From CF-13 sp036782775 (GTDB lineage: Bacteria > Chloroflexota > Dormibacteria > CF-121): a stretch of DNA of 64,000 bases. The notes below the pieces were generated by a model. That model was not told the origin of the DNA and ran no database searches. It saw only the letters and a program-made list of their open reading frames with translations. Both the position numbers and the translations under genes were made by a program. The DNA is taken from assembly GCA_036782775.1 (NCBI GenBank), contig DAIPYJ010000007.1:1-64000 (forward strand). The letters are read 5' to 3'. Each line of letters starts with the position of its first letter. The stretch's first letter is position 1. This document shows, one piece after another, positions 1 to 8,395 of this stretch.

Positions 1-1252
1 TGGCGCCCGCCCGGGCGGCCTTGACCGTCGCGGGCTCGACGCCCATCGCGCGGGCAGCGTGCTCCGGCATGACCTCGGATACGGCCAGGTCGATGATCGA
101 TGAACTGATGATCGAGTGTCCGCGCTCCATGGCGTAGCGGCAGATGGCCGTTCGGGTGATCGCGCGAAAAGCGGCCGGTACCTTCTCCATGCGCGCCTCG
201 GCCTCTTCCGTCCAGGTGACGCTCGCCTCGGCCTGGACGTCGATCGGCGGGACGAAGCTTCGACTCGAGAGCAAGACGCTGACCGGAGCCAGGCGCAGCA
301 GGTTGTCGCTGTTGCTGCCCATGTCCATCTGCGCCGCCGAGTGCACGCCGATCCGGCCCATCAGCAGGAGCCACGGCGGGTCCTGACGCACGTGCTGGAG
401 CACCTTCTTGAAAGCTTTGCCATCGAACAGCGTGGTCTTGATCTCGACGCCCTCGTCGCGCGCCAGCGACTCCGCGACGCGGAGGTGGGACTCGTAGATC
501 TTCGCCAGCCCGGTGTCGATGATCTCCTCGTGGAGCTGCTCCTGTTCTTTGAAGCGGAAGACTTTGGACGCCTCGGCGGAGAGGACGTCGACGATGCCGT
601 TGAACATCGCGTAATGGAGGTAGGGGTCGTAGACCGAGACCGCCTCAACCTTTTTGTCGAAGACCCGCGCCAGGTCGAACGCGGTTCGCAGGCCGGCGAA
701 GGACTGCGGGCTGCCGTCGATCGCAACCACGATGCGATCCGAAGCATCGTCACGGAATGGGTGCGTATTGCGGACGACCAGCGAGTCCACGCGAATACGG
801 CGGAGCACGCGATCGGTAACGCTCCCGATCATGCTGTCCTTCACGGCGCCCATGCCGAGCGCGCCCATGATCACGAGGTCGTAGTCCGACTCGTTGATGT
901 CGTCGACCAGGCATTCCCAGTTCTTCCCGTCGAAGGTCTTGTAGTCGTAGGGCAGACCTTCGCGCTCGCAGGCGGCCTTCATGACATCGAGGTAGGAGTC
1001 GGAGATCAGCTGGAGGCCGCGGGTGATCAGCGAGTCGTGGATCTTGCGCTGGCGCTCGAGCTCCTGTTCCTGCTGGTACTCGTCCGGCAGGGTGTACTCC
1101 ATTTGCTTGAACCGGACATCGTGCATCCGGGCGGCATAGACGTGGCAGCCGACCAACTGCGCGCCAGTCGCCTTGGCCAGGCGGACCGCCACCTCGATCG
1201 CGGCATTGGAATGGTCAGAGTTGTCGAGGGGCACATAGATCTTGCGGTACAC
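1..1252 (-). CDS. Tandem universal stress protein with C-terminal PCP_red-like domain (3' end cut by window)
   Basis: Reading from a GTG at 1252 (an AGGAGG lies just upstream), the protein begins VYRKIYVPLDNSDHS, a UspA nucleotide-binding fold start. A second UspA-like unit begins around residue 195 (RIVVAIDGSPQSFAG). After about residue 365 the sequence WTEEAEARMEKVP and the following 45 residues look like the small domain shared with the light-independent protochlorophyllide reductase B subunit (PCP_red). Known UspA proteins are cytoplasmic stress or energy-state proteins that often bind ATP. The fusion is unusual, and no bacteriochlorophyll gene is seen here. The gene runs off the left edge, so its C-terminus is unknown. 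The long plus-strand frame over it is a shadow. Confidence 0.8.
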   Translation of the reverse strand, partial: MYRKIYVPLDNSDHSNAAIEVAVRLAKATGAQLVGCHVYAARMHDVRFKQMEYTLPDEYQQEQELERQRKIHDSLITRGLQLISDSYLDVMKAACEREGLPYDYKTFDGKNWECLVDDINESDYDLVIMGALGMGAVKDSMIGSVTDRVLRRIRVDSLVVRNTHPFRDDASDRIVVAIDGSPQSFAGLRTAFDLARVFDKKVEAVSVYDPYLHYAMFNGIVDVLSAEASKVFRFKEQEQLHEEIIDTGLAKIYESHLRVAESLARDEGVEIKTTLFDGKAFKKVLQHVRQDPPWLLLMGRIGVHSAAQMDMGSNSDNLLRLAPVSVLLSSRSFVPPIDVQAEASVTWTEEAEARMEKVPAAFRAITRTAICRYAMERGHSIISSSIIDLAVSEVMPEHAARAMGVEPATVKAARAGA

Positions 1253-1351
1253 CGCGCTTCCCTCCTACAGTGGCGCCCGAGCTTGACTTGATATTGGCAG
1301 ACCACGACTATCGCCGCAACGCCTGCCGATTCCATGATAGTGAGGGTCGGT

Positions 1352-2278
1352 CTAAGCTACCGCAAAAATTCCCCAGGCGCTGCTCACGGACTGGCCGGGC
1401 TCCAACCGAATCAGGCCCAGGCCCGATTGGAAGGCGTTCGGGGCGCAGGTCATCGGCTCGAGCCCGAGACCCTTGCGGCGACGGGAAACGTCAGGGATGG
1501 TGTCCCCGGTGAACACCATTACGTAGCCATAGGCGCGATCCATCCACAGCGTGGTTTGGCGCCTCGTGTCTTCGCTCGCCGCGACCAGCCGCGTCAAACC
1601 GTCGGCGTCCGGCACCAGGCTGGTAAAGGCGGTGTCGATGCGTGTTCCCCCGATGTGCCGCGGCTCGAGAAAGTCGAACTCAGAATCCTTGACCTGGCTC
1701 AGCCGGCCGGTCGGGATTTGCCGTTCGTCGACGTCGATCGACAGCAGCGCCGGCAGCCGCATCGTCAGGGTGTCGATCCGGTCGGTCCCCAGCGAGAGAT
1801 ATGGGTGCGCGCCGGCGCCATATGGGAGCGGCCGGTCGCCGGCATTGGTCGCGGTCGTGCGCACCGTCAACCCCTGATCGGCCAGCGTGTATTCAATGGC
1901 AAGGTCGAGCGTGAACGGATAGCCCTCCTGGGGGTGAAGCAGCAGGCTCATCAATACGCGGTCCTCCGGATCGATGGCGCCTTCCCAGTTCATCCAGCGG
2001 ATGAGCCCGTGGATGGCGTTGTGCTGGGTGGGCTCCGTGATCGCTGTTTGGTACGAGGTCCCCATGAACTCGTATTTGCCGTCCTGCAGCCGGTTGGGCC
2101 AGGGAATCAGGGGCGCGCCGCGCGCCACCGTGCACATCTCGTTCTCCGGGTAGCCGTCGAGGATGTCGACGCCATTGACGGTGTAGGCCCGCAGGCCGGC
2201 GCCCACCTCGGTGATGACGGCTTCCTGCCTTCCGTGCCTGATTACGTATTGATGGCCGGAGGGCGGAGGGGAAGCCAT
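1352..2278 (-). CDS. Aldose 1-epimerase family protein (galactose mutarotase-like)
   Basis: The 308-residue protein interconverts anomers of free or phosphorylated sugars if it acts like its family. Visible signatures are HNAIHGLIRW (about residues 86-95) and the GAGAHPYLSLG segment holding the second conserved His. The length fits the family (300-350). I chose the ATG at 2278, preceded by CGGGAG, over an upstream in-frame ATG at 2314 that would add 12 residues unlike the family. Its start codon overlaps that of a plus-strand gene at 2277, so the two promoters lie inside each other's coding sequence. Sugar specificity cannot be read from sequence. Confidence 0.85.
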   Translation of the reverse strand: MASPPPSGHQYVIRHGRQEAVITEVGAGLRAYTVNGVDILDGYPENEMCTVARGAPLIPWPNRLQDGKYEFMGTSYQTAITEPTQHNAIHGLIRWMNWEGAIDPEDRVLMSLLLHPQEGYPFTLDLAIEYTLADQGLTVRTTATNAGDRPLPYGAGAHPYLSLGTDRIDTLTMRLPALLSIDVDERQIPTGRLSQVKDSEFDFLEPRHIGGTRIDTAFTSLVPDADGLTRLVAASEDTRRQTTLWMDRAYGYVMVFTGDTIPDVSRRRKGLGLEPMTCAPNAFQSGLGLIRLEPGQSVSSAWGIFAVA

Positions 2279-2687
2279 GACGCTCCCGATAATAAGGATG
2301 ATGGCGCGCCTCAAGCTCGGGTTGTTCGGGACGCCGCGCGACGAGCTGGCGGCGACCGTCGATGGAGACGTACCCGAATGGATCGAGCGCCTCTACGACA
2401 GCTTCGGCGTCACCAGTGAGAATGCGCCGGCAAGCGCCTCAGTCCTGGCGCTTGGCGAGTCCCTCCACCATCGGCTTCGCAAGCTGGCCGTGTTGCTGGC
2501 GAAGATGGAATCGCTCGGTTGGACCATCGAGCCGCATCGTTGGGAGCTGTTGGCGGTCAACGAGGCCATCGACGATTTGGAGGCGCAGCAGCAACTCGAG
2601 GACGCAGGCGTCTGGATCATCGCCCGCCAGCACGCCCCGACCGATAAGGCGGGCAACGTCCGCTGGTCGCACGGGTTGATCCCATAA
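2277..2687 (+). CDS. Hypothetical protein, 136 aa
   Basis: I do not recognise this family. It is a soluble, acidic, mostly helical-looking protein with no signal peptide, no Cys pairs and no obvious catalytic motif. The ATG at 2277 has GGAGGGG five bases upstream. An alternative start at 2301 (MARLKLGLFG) would remove eight residues. It lies 47 bases before pdxH on the same strand, so the two are probably co-transcribed. I preferred it to the antisense frame because its codon usage and residue composition look protein-like (EWIERLYDSFG, HRWELLAVNEAIDDLE). Confidence 0.6.
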   Translation: MTLPIIRMMARLKLGLFGTPRDELAATVDGDVPEWIERLYDSFGVTSENAPASASVLALGESLHHRLRKLAVLLAKMESLGWTIEPHRWELLAVNEAIDDLEAQQQLEDAGVWIIARQHAPTDKAGNVRWSHGLIP

Positions 2688-2734
2688 GCGAGCCCACCGG
2701 CGCCTTTTCCGAAACCACCGTCGATCCCGATCCC

Positions 2735-3301
2735 ATGAAGCAGTTCGCCGTTTGGTTCAAGGACGCCCAGGCCGCGGGAGAGATTCTTCCGGAGGCGATG
2801 ACGCTCGCGACCGCTACGCAATCAGGGGCGCCGTCCGCGCGCATGGTCTTGCTGCGCGGCACCGACGAGCGGGGCTTCGGCTTTTTTACCAACTACGACA
2901 GCCAGAAGGGCCGGGAGCTGGCCGACAATCCGCAGGCGGCGCTCGTCATCTATTGGGGCAAGCTCGGCCGCCAGGTACGCATCACCGGTTCGGTGGTCAG
3001 ACAATCCACCGAGGAGTCCGAGGCCTACTTCCACAACCGGCCGGTCGCGAGCCAGATCAGTGCGGCGATATCTCCGCAAAGCCAGGTCGTCGAAAGCCGT
3101 CGGGACCTCGAGCAGCGAGCGGCCAAGCTTGCCGACAGATATAAGAATGGCGTCGTGCCGCTGCCCGCGAACTGGGGCGGCTACCGCCTCATCCCCGAAG
3201 CGATCGAATTCTGGGTCCACCGCGAGAACCGTCTCCACGATCGGCTGAGGTATGCAAAGAAGCCCGGCGGCGGCTGGACGATCGAACGTCTTGCGCCCTA
3301 G
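2735..3301 (+). CDS. pdxH: Pyridoxamine/pyridoxine 5'-phosphate oxidase
   Basis: PdxH is the FMN enzyme that oxidises PNP or PMP to pyridoxal 5'-phosphate, the last step of the vitamin B6 route and salvage. The 188-residue protein carries MTLATATQSGAPSARMVLL and the FFTNYDSQKGREL segment of the FMN site, and ends with a C-terminal dimerisation domain (WGGYRLIPEAIEFWVHRENRLHDR). The family C-terminus is usually RLAP, and it is RLAP here. The residues DP just before the chosen ATG resemble family N-termini, so the true start may be a little upstream, but no ATG, GTG or TTG is available in that short in-frame stretch. Confidence 0.93.
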   Translation: MKQFAVWFKDAQAAGEILPEAMTLATATQSGAPSARMVLLRGTDERGFGFFTNYDSQKGRELADNPQAALVIYWGKLGRQVRITGSVVRQSTEESEAYFHNRPVASQISAAISPQSQVVESRRDLEQRAAKLADRYKNGVVPLPANWGGYRLIPEAIEFWVHRENRLHDRLRYAKKPGGGWTIERLAP

Positions 3302-3306
3302 CACCC

Positions 3307-4659
3307 GTGGCACATTGGATCTCGCTTGTACTCCGGTTGATCGTCGTCGCCGGGCTGCTGTATTCCGTGCTTTTCGCCATCCGATGGCCTCCCGACGTTT
3401 GGACCGGTGCGCTTACGCTGGCCCATCGCTTTCCCTGGCTATACAGGCTGTGGCTCCGGCGACTCGCGAGAGAAGCATTTAGAGCTCAAAACTTCAAGAT
3501 CGCACGCGATCTGGCGCGGGATGCGGTGCGCCTCCATCTCCACCCGATCAGCCACGTGTCGGCTTATGACCTGCTGTTTCTAGCCCAGGCGCTGTATCGA
3601 TCCGCTCACTACCATGCCGCCGCGGCCTGGTTGTCGGTATTGGACGCTTCGACGACCGATGACTACCGCATGAAGCCGTCGATTCTCTTGTTGAGCGCCT
3701 ACGCGAATAGCGCTCTGGAGCGGCATTCAGCGGCTGAGTCGGCCGTTCGGCGCGCTGAGACAGTCCCGTTCGGTTGGGACCAGTGGTACGACCGTCGAAA
3801 GCTACGATCGGTCGCCAGTCGATGGGATCTTGCCATGGCAAAGGGATATGTGGCCTACGCCGCCAGGCGGTTCGATGACGCCTTGGCCTGCTTCCGCACG
3901 GCAATGGATCTGGCCGGCGAGCTCCGGCAGCATAAACAGCTTGCTACCTTGAACAACCTGGCGGCAGCAGCGACCGACGCGGGTGATCTTTCGGCAGCGG
4001 AGAAATACGTCGGGCAGGCCGATCGGCTGGGTGGGCGCGGCGCCTGGTCAGGACAGCAGCAGTTTCTGCGAACCGCAGCGCAGTTGAGGATCGCTCAGGG
4101 TCGCCATGCAGACGCTCGAGCGCTCATCGACGCGATGGTGGCTTCCGGTCGGCCGACTCCAGCGGTTCGCGTACTTGCCGCCGAAGTGGCACTCGCCGAT
4201 GGCTCGACGAAGGAGGCTCTCCAGCAACTCAGCGATCTCACGCCGCAGCAGCTTGATCCGTTCTCACGTGATCACGCCGCCACCTTGCTCGAGCAGCTCG
4301 GGCGAATTGAGGCCCAAAACGAATCTCCTGAGACGGTTAAGGAGCTGTTCAACCGCGCTGCGGCCCTTCGGCTTCCGCCACCGGCGCCAACGATAGCCCC
4401 CGAAGACCAGCTGCTGAAAGAAAGTCGCCGAGTACTCGCTGGGCGAAAATTCGCGCCCCTGGATCCGGCCAGAGCCGTCATTCTTGCTGGTTGGCTCTAT
4501 TTCACCTTTGGGCTATTCGGGTCGGTCCTATTTCCATGGGACCCACCGCTTCCCCTGGTCATTGCACAAGCCGGCCTGCTGATTTTCTGGAAACGAGCCG
4601 CCCGCCCCGTCAATCGCATCTTGCTCGGCGCTAGACCGGTCAGACAGGAGACGCCATAA
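3307..4659 (+). CDS. Membrane-anchored TPR-repeat protein
   Basis: This 450-residue protein starts at a GTG five bases after pdxH. An N-terminal hydrophobic helix (about residues 5-25) is followed by repeated helical pairs typical of tetratricopeptide repeats (FKIARDLARDAVRL, FDDALACFRTAMDLAGEL, LNNLAAAATDAGDLSAAEKY). Near the C-terminus are two more hydrophobic stretches (about 392-410 and 415-432). TPR proteins are protein-binding scaffolds, and no enzymatic motif is visible. AT content looks slightly higher than in neighbouring genes. It is probably in the same transcript as pdxH, but no partner is suggested. Confidence 0.7.
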   Translation: MAHWISLVLRLIVVAGLLYSVLFAIRWPPDVWTGALTLAHRFPWLYRLWLRRLAREAFRAQNFKIARDLARDAVRLHLHPISHVSAYDLLFLAQALYRSAHYHAAAAWLSVLDASTTDDYRMKPSILLLSAYANSALERHSAAESAVRRAETVPFGWDQWYDRRKLRSVASRWDLAMAKGYVAYAARRFDDALACFRTAMDLAGELRQHKQLATLNNLAAAATDAGDLSAAEKYVGQADRLGGRGAWSGQQQFLRTAAQLRIAQGRHADARALIDAMVASGRPTPAVRVLAAEVALADGSTKEALQQLSDLTPQQLDPFSRDHAATLLEQLGRIEAQNESPETVKELFNRAAALRLPPPAPTIAPEDQLLKESRRVLAGRKFAPLDPARAVILAGWLYFTFGLFGSVLFPWDPPLPLVIAQAGLLIFWKRAARPVNRILLGARPVRQETP

Positions 4660-4660
4660 G

Positions 4661-4687
4661 CAAAAGCCCCGGCGCGATGCCGGGGCT
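4661..4687 (-). terminator. Rho-independent terminator of the DUF5666 gene
   Basis: A perfect 9-bp stem (AGCCCCGGC at 4665-4673 and GCCGGGGCT at 4679-4687) with a 5-base loop is followed, read on the minus strand, by TTTTGC. It lies 14 bases after the stop codon of the minus-strand gene ending at 4701. On the plus strand the U tract is missing, so it serves mainly the minus strand. Confidence 0.8.
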
Positions 4688-4700
4688 CGAGGGGGAGTGC

Positions 4701-5318
4701 CTACTTGTTGCGGTAGGCGATGATCGCCGCGTCGAAGTTGTGCGAGGCGTCGTAGCGACCGGCTGCGGCCAGGCGCATTCCGGCGTGGATGTCGCTCAGC
4801 TGGCCCGCCTGGCGCTGCTTCTTGCCCGTGATCTCGAAGTACTTCGTGTTGCTATTGACGGTGATCAGCAGATCCTTGCCGTCCCGAGTGCGAATCATGA
4901 TCGAGTTGCCGTTTACGGCCTGGACAGTGCCAGCCACGCGAACCCGGCCGATACGAACCCGATTCGCGTAGAGCTTGCCGTCCTTCTCGCTGAAGCGCAC
5001 CGCGACGTGACTGTTGACTTCGATCTCCGACCAGCGTGCAATCCGGCCATCGATGACGACTACTGTCTTATCCGTCGAAAGAAATGTCTTGCTGCCGGCC
5101 TTCGCGTTCTTTACCGTCAACTGGGTGTCGTTGATCGCCGTCACAGTCCCGCCGAAGAGATCTTTCCGCGCCTTCGCCGCCGCCTTCGCCTTGGGAGCTG
5201 CCGTCGCCGATGGCGTCCCCCCCGGAGCCGCCAGCACGCCCGTCGTGAGCGCACCGGCCAGCACGCCCGCCGTCACGAGTCCTGCCACCGCCTTACCGAT
5301 GAGTGCCTTGCCGAACAT
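4701..5318 (-). CDS. Secreted DUF5666-like protein
   Basis: The 205-residue protein has a Sec signal peptide (basic start MFGKALIGK, hydrophobic core to about residue 28, cleavage near VLAAPG). An Ala/Lys-rich linker follows, then two beta-rich repeats of the DUF5666 type (GGTVTAINDTQLTVKNA and AGTVQAVNGNSIMIRTR). DUF5666 domains are small OB-like folds of unknown function in exported proteins. It has its own terminator and a 153-base upstream gap, so it is probably a single-gene transcript. No cell-wall sorting motif or lipobox is seen. Confidence 0.75.
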   Translation of the reverse strand: MFGKALIGKAVAGLVTAGVLAGALTTGVLAAPGGTPSATAAPKAKAAAKARKDLFGGTVTAINDTQLTVKNAKAGSKTFLSTDKTVVVIDGRIARWSEIEVNSHVAVRFSEKDGKLYANRVRIGRVRVAGTVQAVNGNSIMIRTRDGKDLLITVNSNTKYFEITGKKQRQAGQLSDIHAGMRLAAAGRYDASHNFDAAIIAYRNK

Positions 5319-5432
5319 GTGTCTTTCGACCTCCTGGTTAATTCGCTTCGATTTGCGCCGCTTTCGACGAGGCCATCGTCGCGCCGGCGGCTGAAGGAAT
5401 TGGCAGGAACGCCTTAGAGGTCGCTGAGACCG

Positions 5433-5463
5433 AAGGAAAGGGAGGACCCTTTCGGATCCTCCC
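5433..5463 (-). terminator. Probable terminator of the phosphoesterase gene
   Basis: GGGAGGA (5440-5446) pairs with TCCTCCC (5457-5463). On the minus strand the stem is followed by a short pyrimidine run TTTCCTT. It sits 9 bases after the stop of the minus-strand gene ending at 5472. The U tract is weak. Confidence 0.6.
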
Positions 5464-5471
5464 TCTTGCGA

Positions 5472-6497
5472 CTAGTGGAAGTACTCGCTCATCGCGGTCG
5501 CGTTGGCCGCCTCGCCGAGCGCGCTCAGGCTCCAGGCGTCCTCAATGGTGCGCAGCAGGCTGTAATGTGTTTCGTTAATGGTCGAGCGCAGCCCGACCAC
5601 CACGTTCGGGGCAATCACCAGCGTTGCCACTTGACCACCCGCGGCGTTGCCGCAGCATCCGGCGCTGGTTGAGCCCTCGTCCCAGGTGATCAGCAGGACG
5701 CCGCCGTTCTGGAACGCGGATGACCCGAGGATGCTGGGCACGACGCTGGCGAGCCAGGCATCACCGGTCGCAACCGAGCAATCGTGCATGTCGTTACACA
5801 TGTTGGGAGTGATCCACGAAAAGTTCGGGACGGTGTTGGCGGCGAGGTCGGCACCGAACTGGCTGAAGGGAACGACGTGGGTGCTGCAGCGCGCCGCGTT
5901 GGTCCGGATGTCGTCGTAATAGATGAAGGGATCGTGCTTCTGCATGTACGGATAGGCATCGCCGACGAAGCAGCTGGACGGCATGCTCTCCATGTAGGCC
6001 TTCCAGGAGCGTCCGCTCGCCTCGATCTGGTCGGACAGGTTGGTCGAGTTGACAAAGCAGGTGGTGCAATCTGTCCCAATCCCAAACGTGCTACCGGCCG
6101 TCAGCGCGAGGTAGTTGGGAAGACTCGGATGACTGATGGCGAAGTAGTTGGCGGCCAGCGCCTGTCCATTCGCCAGGCTGTTGATGTACGGGGCGGCTCC
6201 GTTGCCAACGATGCTGGCTGCCTCTTCGTTCTCCATCACGATAACGAAGACGTGCGAAAAATTTGGTACCGCGCCTGACGCCGAGGGTATCGGCGTTGGT
6301 GTGGGCGTTGGTGTTGGTGTCGGCGTGGGAGTTGGCGTTGCGGTCACCGTTGGCGTCGGCGTTGGGCCAGGGCGATGGTGTTTCTGCCAGCCCGGCGAGG
6401 CATTGTGGCCTTGCGCTTCGGCGCTGAGGGTCGCCAGCGAGAGACTCGCGAGAAGGACGGCGGAAACGACGGCTGTGACGGCAAGTGTCCGCTTCAT
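5472..6497 (-). CDS. Secreted phosphoesterase (acid phosphatase/phospholipase C family)
   Basis: A signal peptide (MKRTLAVTAVVSAVLLASLSLATLSAEAQ) leads into a Pro-Thr linker of about ten TP repeats (residues 45-70). A phosphoesterase-family domain follows (HVFVIVMENEEAASIVGN, then SHPSLPNYLALTAGS). These are the metal-binding openings seen in AcpA-like acid phosphatases and bacterial phospholipase C. Later motifs are FSWITPNMCNDMHDC and LLITWDEG. The domain would act outside the cell on phosphate esters. Several Cys residues suggest disulphides. The linker resembles the one in the membrane protein at 28320-29339, suggesting a common way of spacing domains from the wall. Substrate is unknown. 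Confidence 0.85.
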   Translation of the reverse strand: MKRTLAVTAVVSAVLLASLSLATLSAEAQGHNASPGWQKHHRPGPTPTPTVTATPTPTPTPTPTPTPTPIPSASGAVPNFSHVFVIVMENEEAASIVGNGAAPYINSLANGQALAANYFAISHPSLPNYLALTAGSTFGIGTDCTTCFVNSTNLSDQIEASGRSWKAYMESMPSSCFVGDAYPYMQKHDPFIYYDDIRTNAARCSTHVVPFSQFGADLAANTVPNFSWITPNMCNDMHDCSVATGDAWLASVVPSILGSSAFQNGGVLLITWDEGSTSAGCCGNAAGGQVATLVIAPNVVVGLRSTINETHYSLLRTIEDAWSLSALGEAANATAMSEYFH

Positions 6498-6805
6498 CCG
6501 CCCACCCTATGGGCCGGTTTCTAGTCCGACAATCGAATGCCTTTATAGCTTCGAGGAGCGGCCTGCTGACCGAAAACCGCGGCCAGCGAATGTCATGTTG
6601 CACGCTCCGCGATCCGCCGGAGCCTCTGCGTAAACGGAGACAAATCGGGCCTTAACGGCTCCTTTGCCAATCCGAAACCGCGCGACAACGAGGCGGGCGT
6701 GGCACGGGTTGCCGTTTGTGCCGACGAGATTGCCATTTTGAAGGTCCTGTTACGGCGCGGATCACGTTACGTGCTCCGTAGCTTTGCGACCCTATCGTCG
6801 GGCGC
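6498..6805. other. Divergent intergenic region, 308 bases
   Basis: This stretch separates the minus-strand phosphoesterase from the plus-strand CpaF-like gene and must hold both promoters. I find no convincing -35/-10 pair and no protein-like frame. The only structure seen is a possible long-range stem, GGAGCC (6619-6624) with GGCTCC (6657-6662). I compared the region by eye with c-di-GMP riboswitch features and could not match them. Confidence 0.4.
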
Positions 6806-7990
6806 GTGGGGTCTCCGATCGCGCTTCATCTGGCGGACACCGAGAGCCTGCCCGAGCCGTTGGAGGCCGACGACCGAAGCTTGGCCGGTGATTACGGCCC
6901 GATCACCTCGCTCCTGAACGACGACGGCATCAGCGAGGTGATGGTCAACGGCCCCTCGCAGGTCTATGTCGAGCGGAAGGGTCAGCTGACGCTGACCGAC
7001 GTCACCTTCTCCTCGAACGACGAGCTGATCCGGGTGATTCGGGAGATCGCCGCCTTCGTCGGGCGCCGGATCGACGAAGACTCCCCGATGGTCGACTGCC
7101 GGCTGCCGGACGGATCCCGGGTCAACGCGATCATCCCGCCGCTCGCCATCGACGGGGCGTCCTTGACCATCCGCAAGTTTGCCAAGGACCCGTACACCGT
7201 CCAGGACCTGATCAGCTTTGGGACCTTGACGGCCGAGGCCGCCGGCTTCCTCGAGGCGTGCGTCAAAGCGCATTTCAACGTCCTGGTCGCCGGCGGCACC
7301 GGGTCCGGCAAAACCACCACGCTCAACGTGCTTTCGTCGTTCATCCCCGACAACGAACGCGTCGTCACCATCGAGGATGCCGCCGAACTGCAGCTGAGGC
7401 AGCCGCACAAGGTGCGCCTGGAGTCGCGTCCGGCGCGCATCGACGGCAGCGGCCGGATCTCAATCCGCGACCTGGTCGTCAACTCGCTGCGGATGCGGCC
7501 CGACCGCATTGTCATCGGCGAGTGCCGCAGCGGCGAAGCCCTCGACATGCTGCAGGCGATGAACACCGGCCATGACGGCTCCCTGACCACCATCCACGCG
7601 AACTCGCCGCGCGACACGCTGGCGCGGCTGGAGACCCTGGTGCTGATGTCCGGCGTCGATCTGCCGCAGCGCGCCATCCGGGAGCAGATCGCCTCTGCCA
7701 TCCACATGATCGTTCAGCAGTCGCGCTTGCGCGATGGCTCGCGGCGCATCACGAACATCACGGAGATCGTCGGCCGCGAAGGCGACACGATCACCCTTCA
7801 GGACGTCTTCCTCTTCGAGGAGAACGGCCTCGATGGCAACGGGCGTATCCAGGGCAAGCTGAGCCCGACCGGCATCCGACCGAACGCGATGGCGAAGATC
7901 TACTCCAAGAAGGTGGCGATCTCACCGGCGCTCGCCGCCCTCTTCCCCGACCGCAAGGCGCCGGATTTTACTTTGGGGGTGCGCCGATGA
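6806..7990 (+). CDS. cpaF: CpaF/TadA-type secretion ATPase
   Basis: This is a hexameric ATPase of the type II/IV secretion superfamily, the class that drives Tad/Flp pilus assembly. Walker A GGTGSGKT is at residues 163-170. VVTIEDAAEL (Asp box), the Walker B region DRIVIGECRSGEALDMLQAMNTGHDGS and the conserved LTTIHANSP all match CpaF rather than PilB or PilT. Length (394) fits. Start is GTG at 6806. No TadB, TadC or Flp pilin is present nearby. Instead the gene overlaps a short coiled-coil protein and precedes a PKD protein and a sortase, so the partner membrane proteins may be elsewhere. Confidence 0.88.
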   Translation: MGSPIALHLADTESLPEPLEADDRSLAGDYGPITSLLNDDGISEVMVNGPSQVYVERKGQLTLTDVTFSSNDELIRVIREIAAFVGRRIDEDSPMVDCRLPDGSRVNAIIPPLAIDGASLTIRKFAKDPYTVQDLISFGTLTAEAAGFLEACVKAHFNVLVAGGTGSGKTTTLNVLSSFIPDNERVVTIEDAAELQLRQPHKVRLESRPARIDGSGRISIRDLVVNSLRMRPDRIVIGECRSGEALDMLQAMNTGHDGSLTTIHANSPRDTLARLETLVLMSGVDLPQRAIREQIASAIHMIVQQSRLRDGSRRITNITEIVGREGDTITLQDVFLFEENGLDGNGRIQGKLSPTGIRPNAMAKIYSKKVAISPALAALFPDRKAPDFTLGVRR

Positions 7991-8286
7991 TCGCCGATCA
8001 CAGCGAGCCGATCGACACCGAGACCGTTCGCGACATCGCTGCCGACCTGCGTGGCGAGCTCGACCGGGTCCAGGAGCAGATGGCCGAGCTGACCAAGGAG
8101 CACAAGCGGGCGGTCGCGCTCAAGCACATCTTCGGGGTGGACCCGCTGACCCGCGACCGCTTCAACCATCTGCATACCCACATCGACCAGTACCCCGGCA
8201 AGATGGCGGAGCTGCGCGAGGAAGAGCGATTGCTGTCCCGCTGGCTTGACCGTTGCCGCGATCTGATTCAGCCGAAAGCCGCCTAA
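7987..8286 (+). CDS. Small coiled-coil protein, 99 aa
   Basis: The start ATG overlaps the CpaF stop (ATGA), implying translational coupling. The sequence is charged and helical, with heptad-like spacing in LRGELDRVQEQMAELTKEHK, and has no membrane segment or Cys. I do not recognise the family. Tight coupling suggests it works with the ATPase, but nothing in the sequence shows how. Confidence 0.7.
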   Translation: MIADHSEPIDTETVRDIAADLRGELDRVQEQMAELTKEHKRAVALKHIFGVDPLTRDRFNHLHTHIDQYPGKMAELREEERLLSRWLDRCRDLIQPKAA

Positions 8287-8322
8287 CCGAAGCACGATCT
8301 GACAGCCACCCTGGGCTATTCC

Positions 8323-8352
8323 TTGACAACCGCGCGTTCAAGATGCTTTGTT
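8323..8352 (+). promoter_or_regulatory. Possible promoter of the PKD protein gene
   Basis: A perfect -35 hexamer TTGACA (8323-8328) lies in the gap before the PKD gene. The best -10 at 18-base spacing is TTTGTT (8347-8352), a weak match, so only the -35 is persuasive. Confidence 0.35.
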
Positions 8353-8395
8353 TGTAGGCAGGGTCAGAGCTGGGGTTCTTGCGGAGGGCTCAATC

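Noticed and set aside
116..1291. 391-codon plus-strand open frame
   Set aside because: It is antisense to a clear UspA tandem protein on the minus strand and its product is Arg/Leu/Val-rich with no recognisable fold.
6498..6805. c-di-GMP riboswitch upstream of the CpaF gene
   Set aside because: The conserved core bases could not be found; only a weak six-base pairing was seen.
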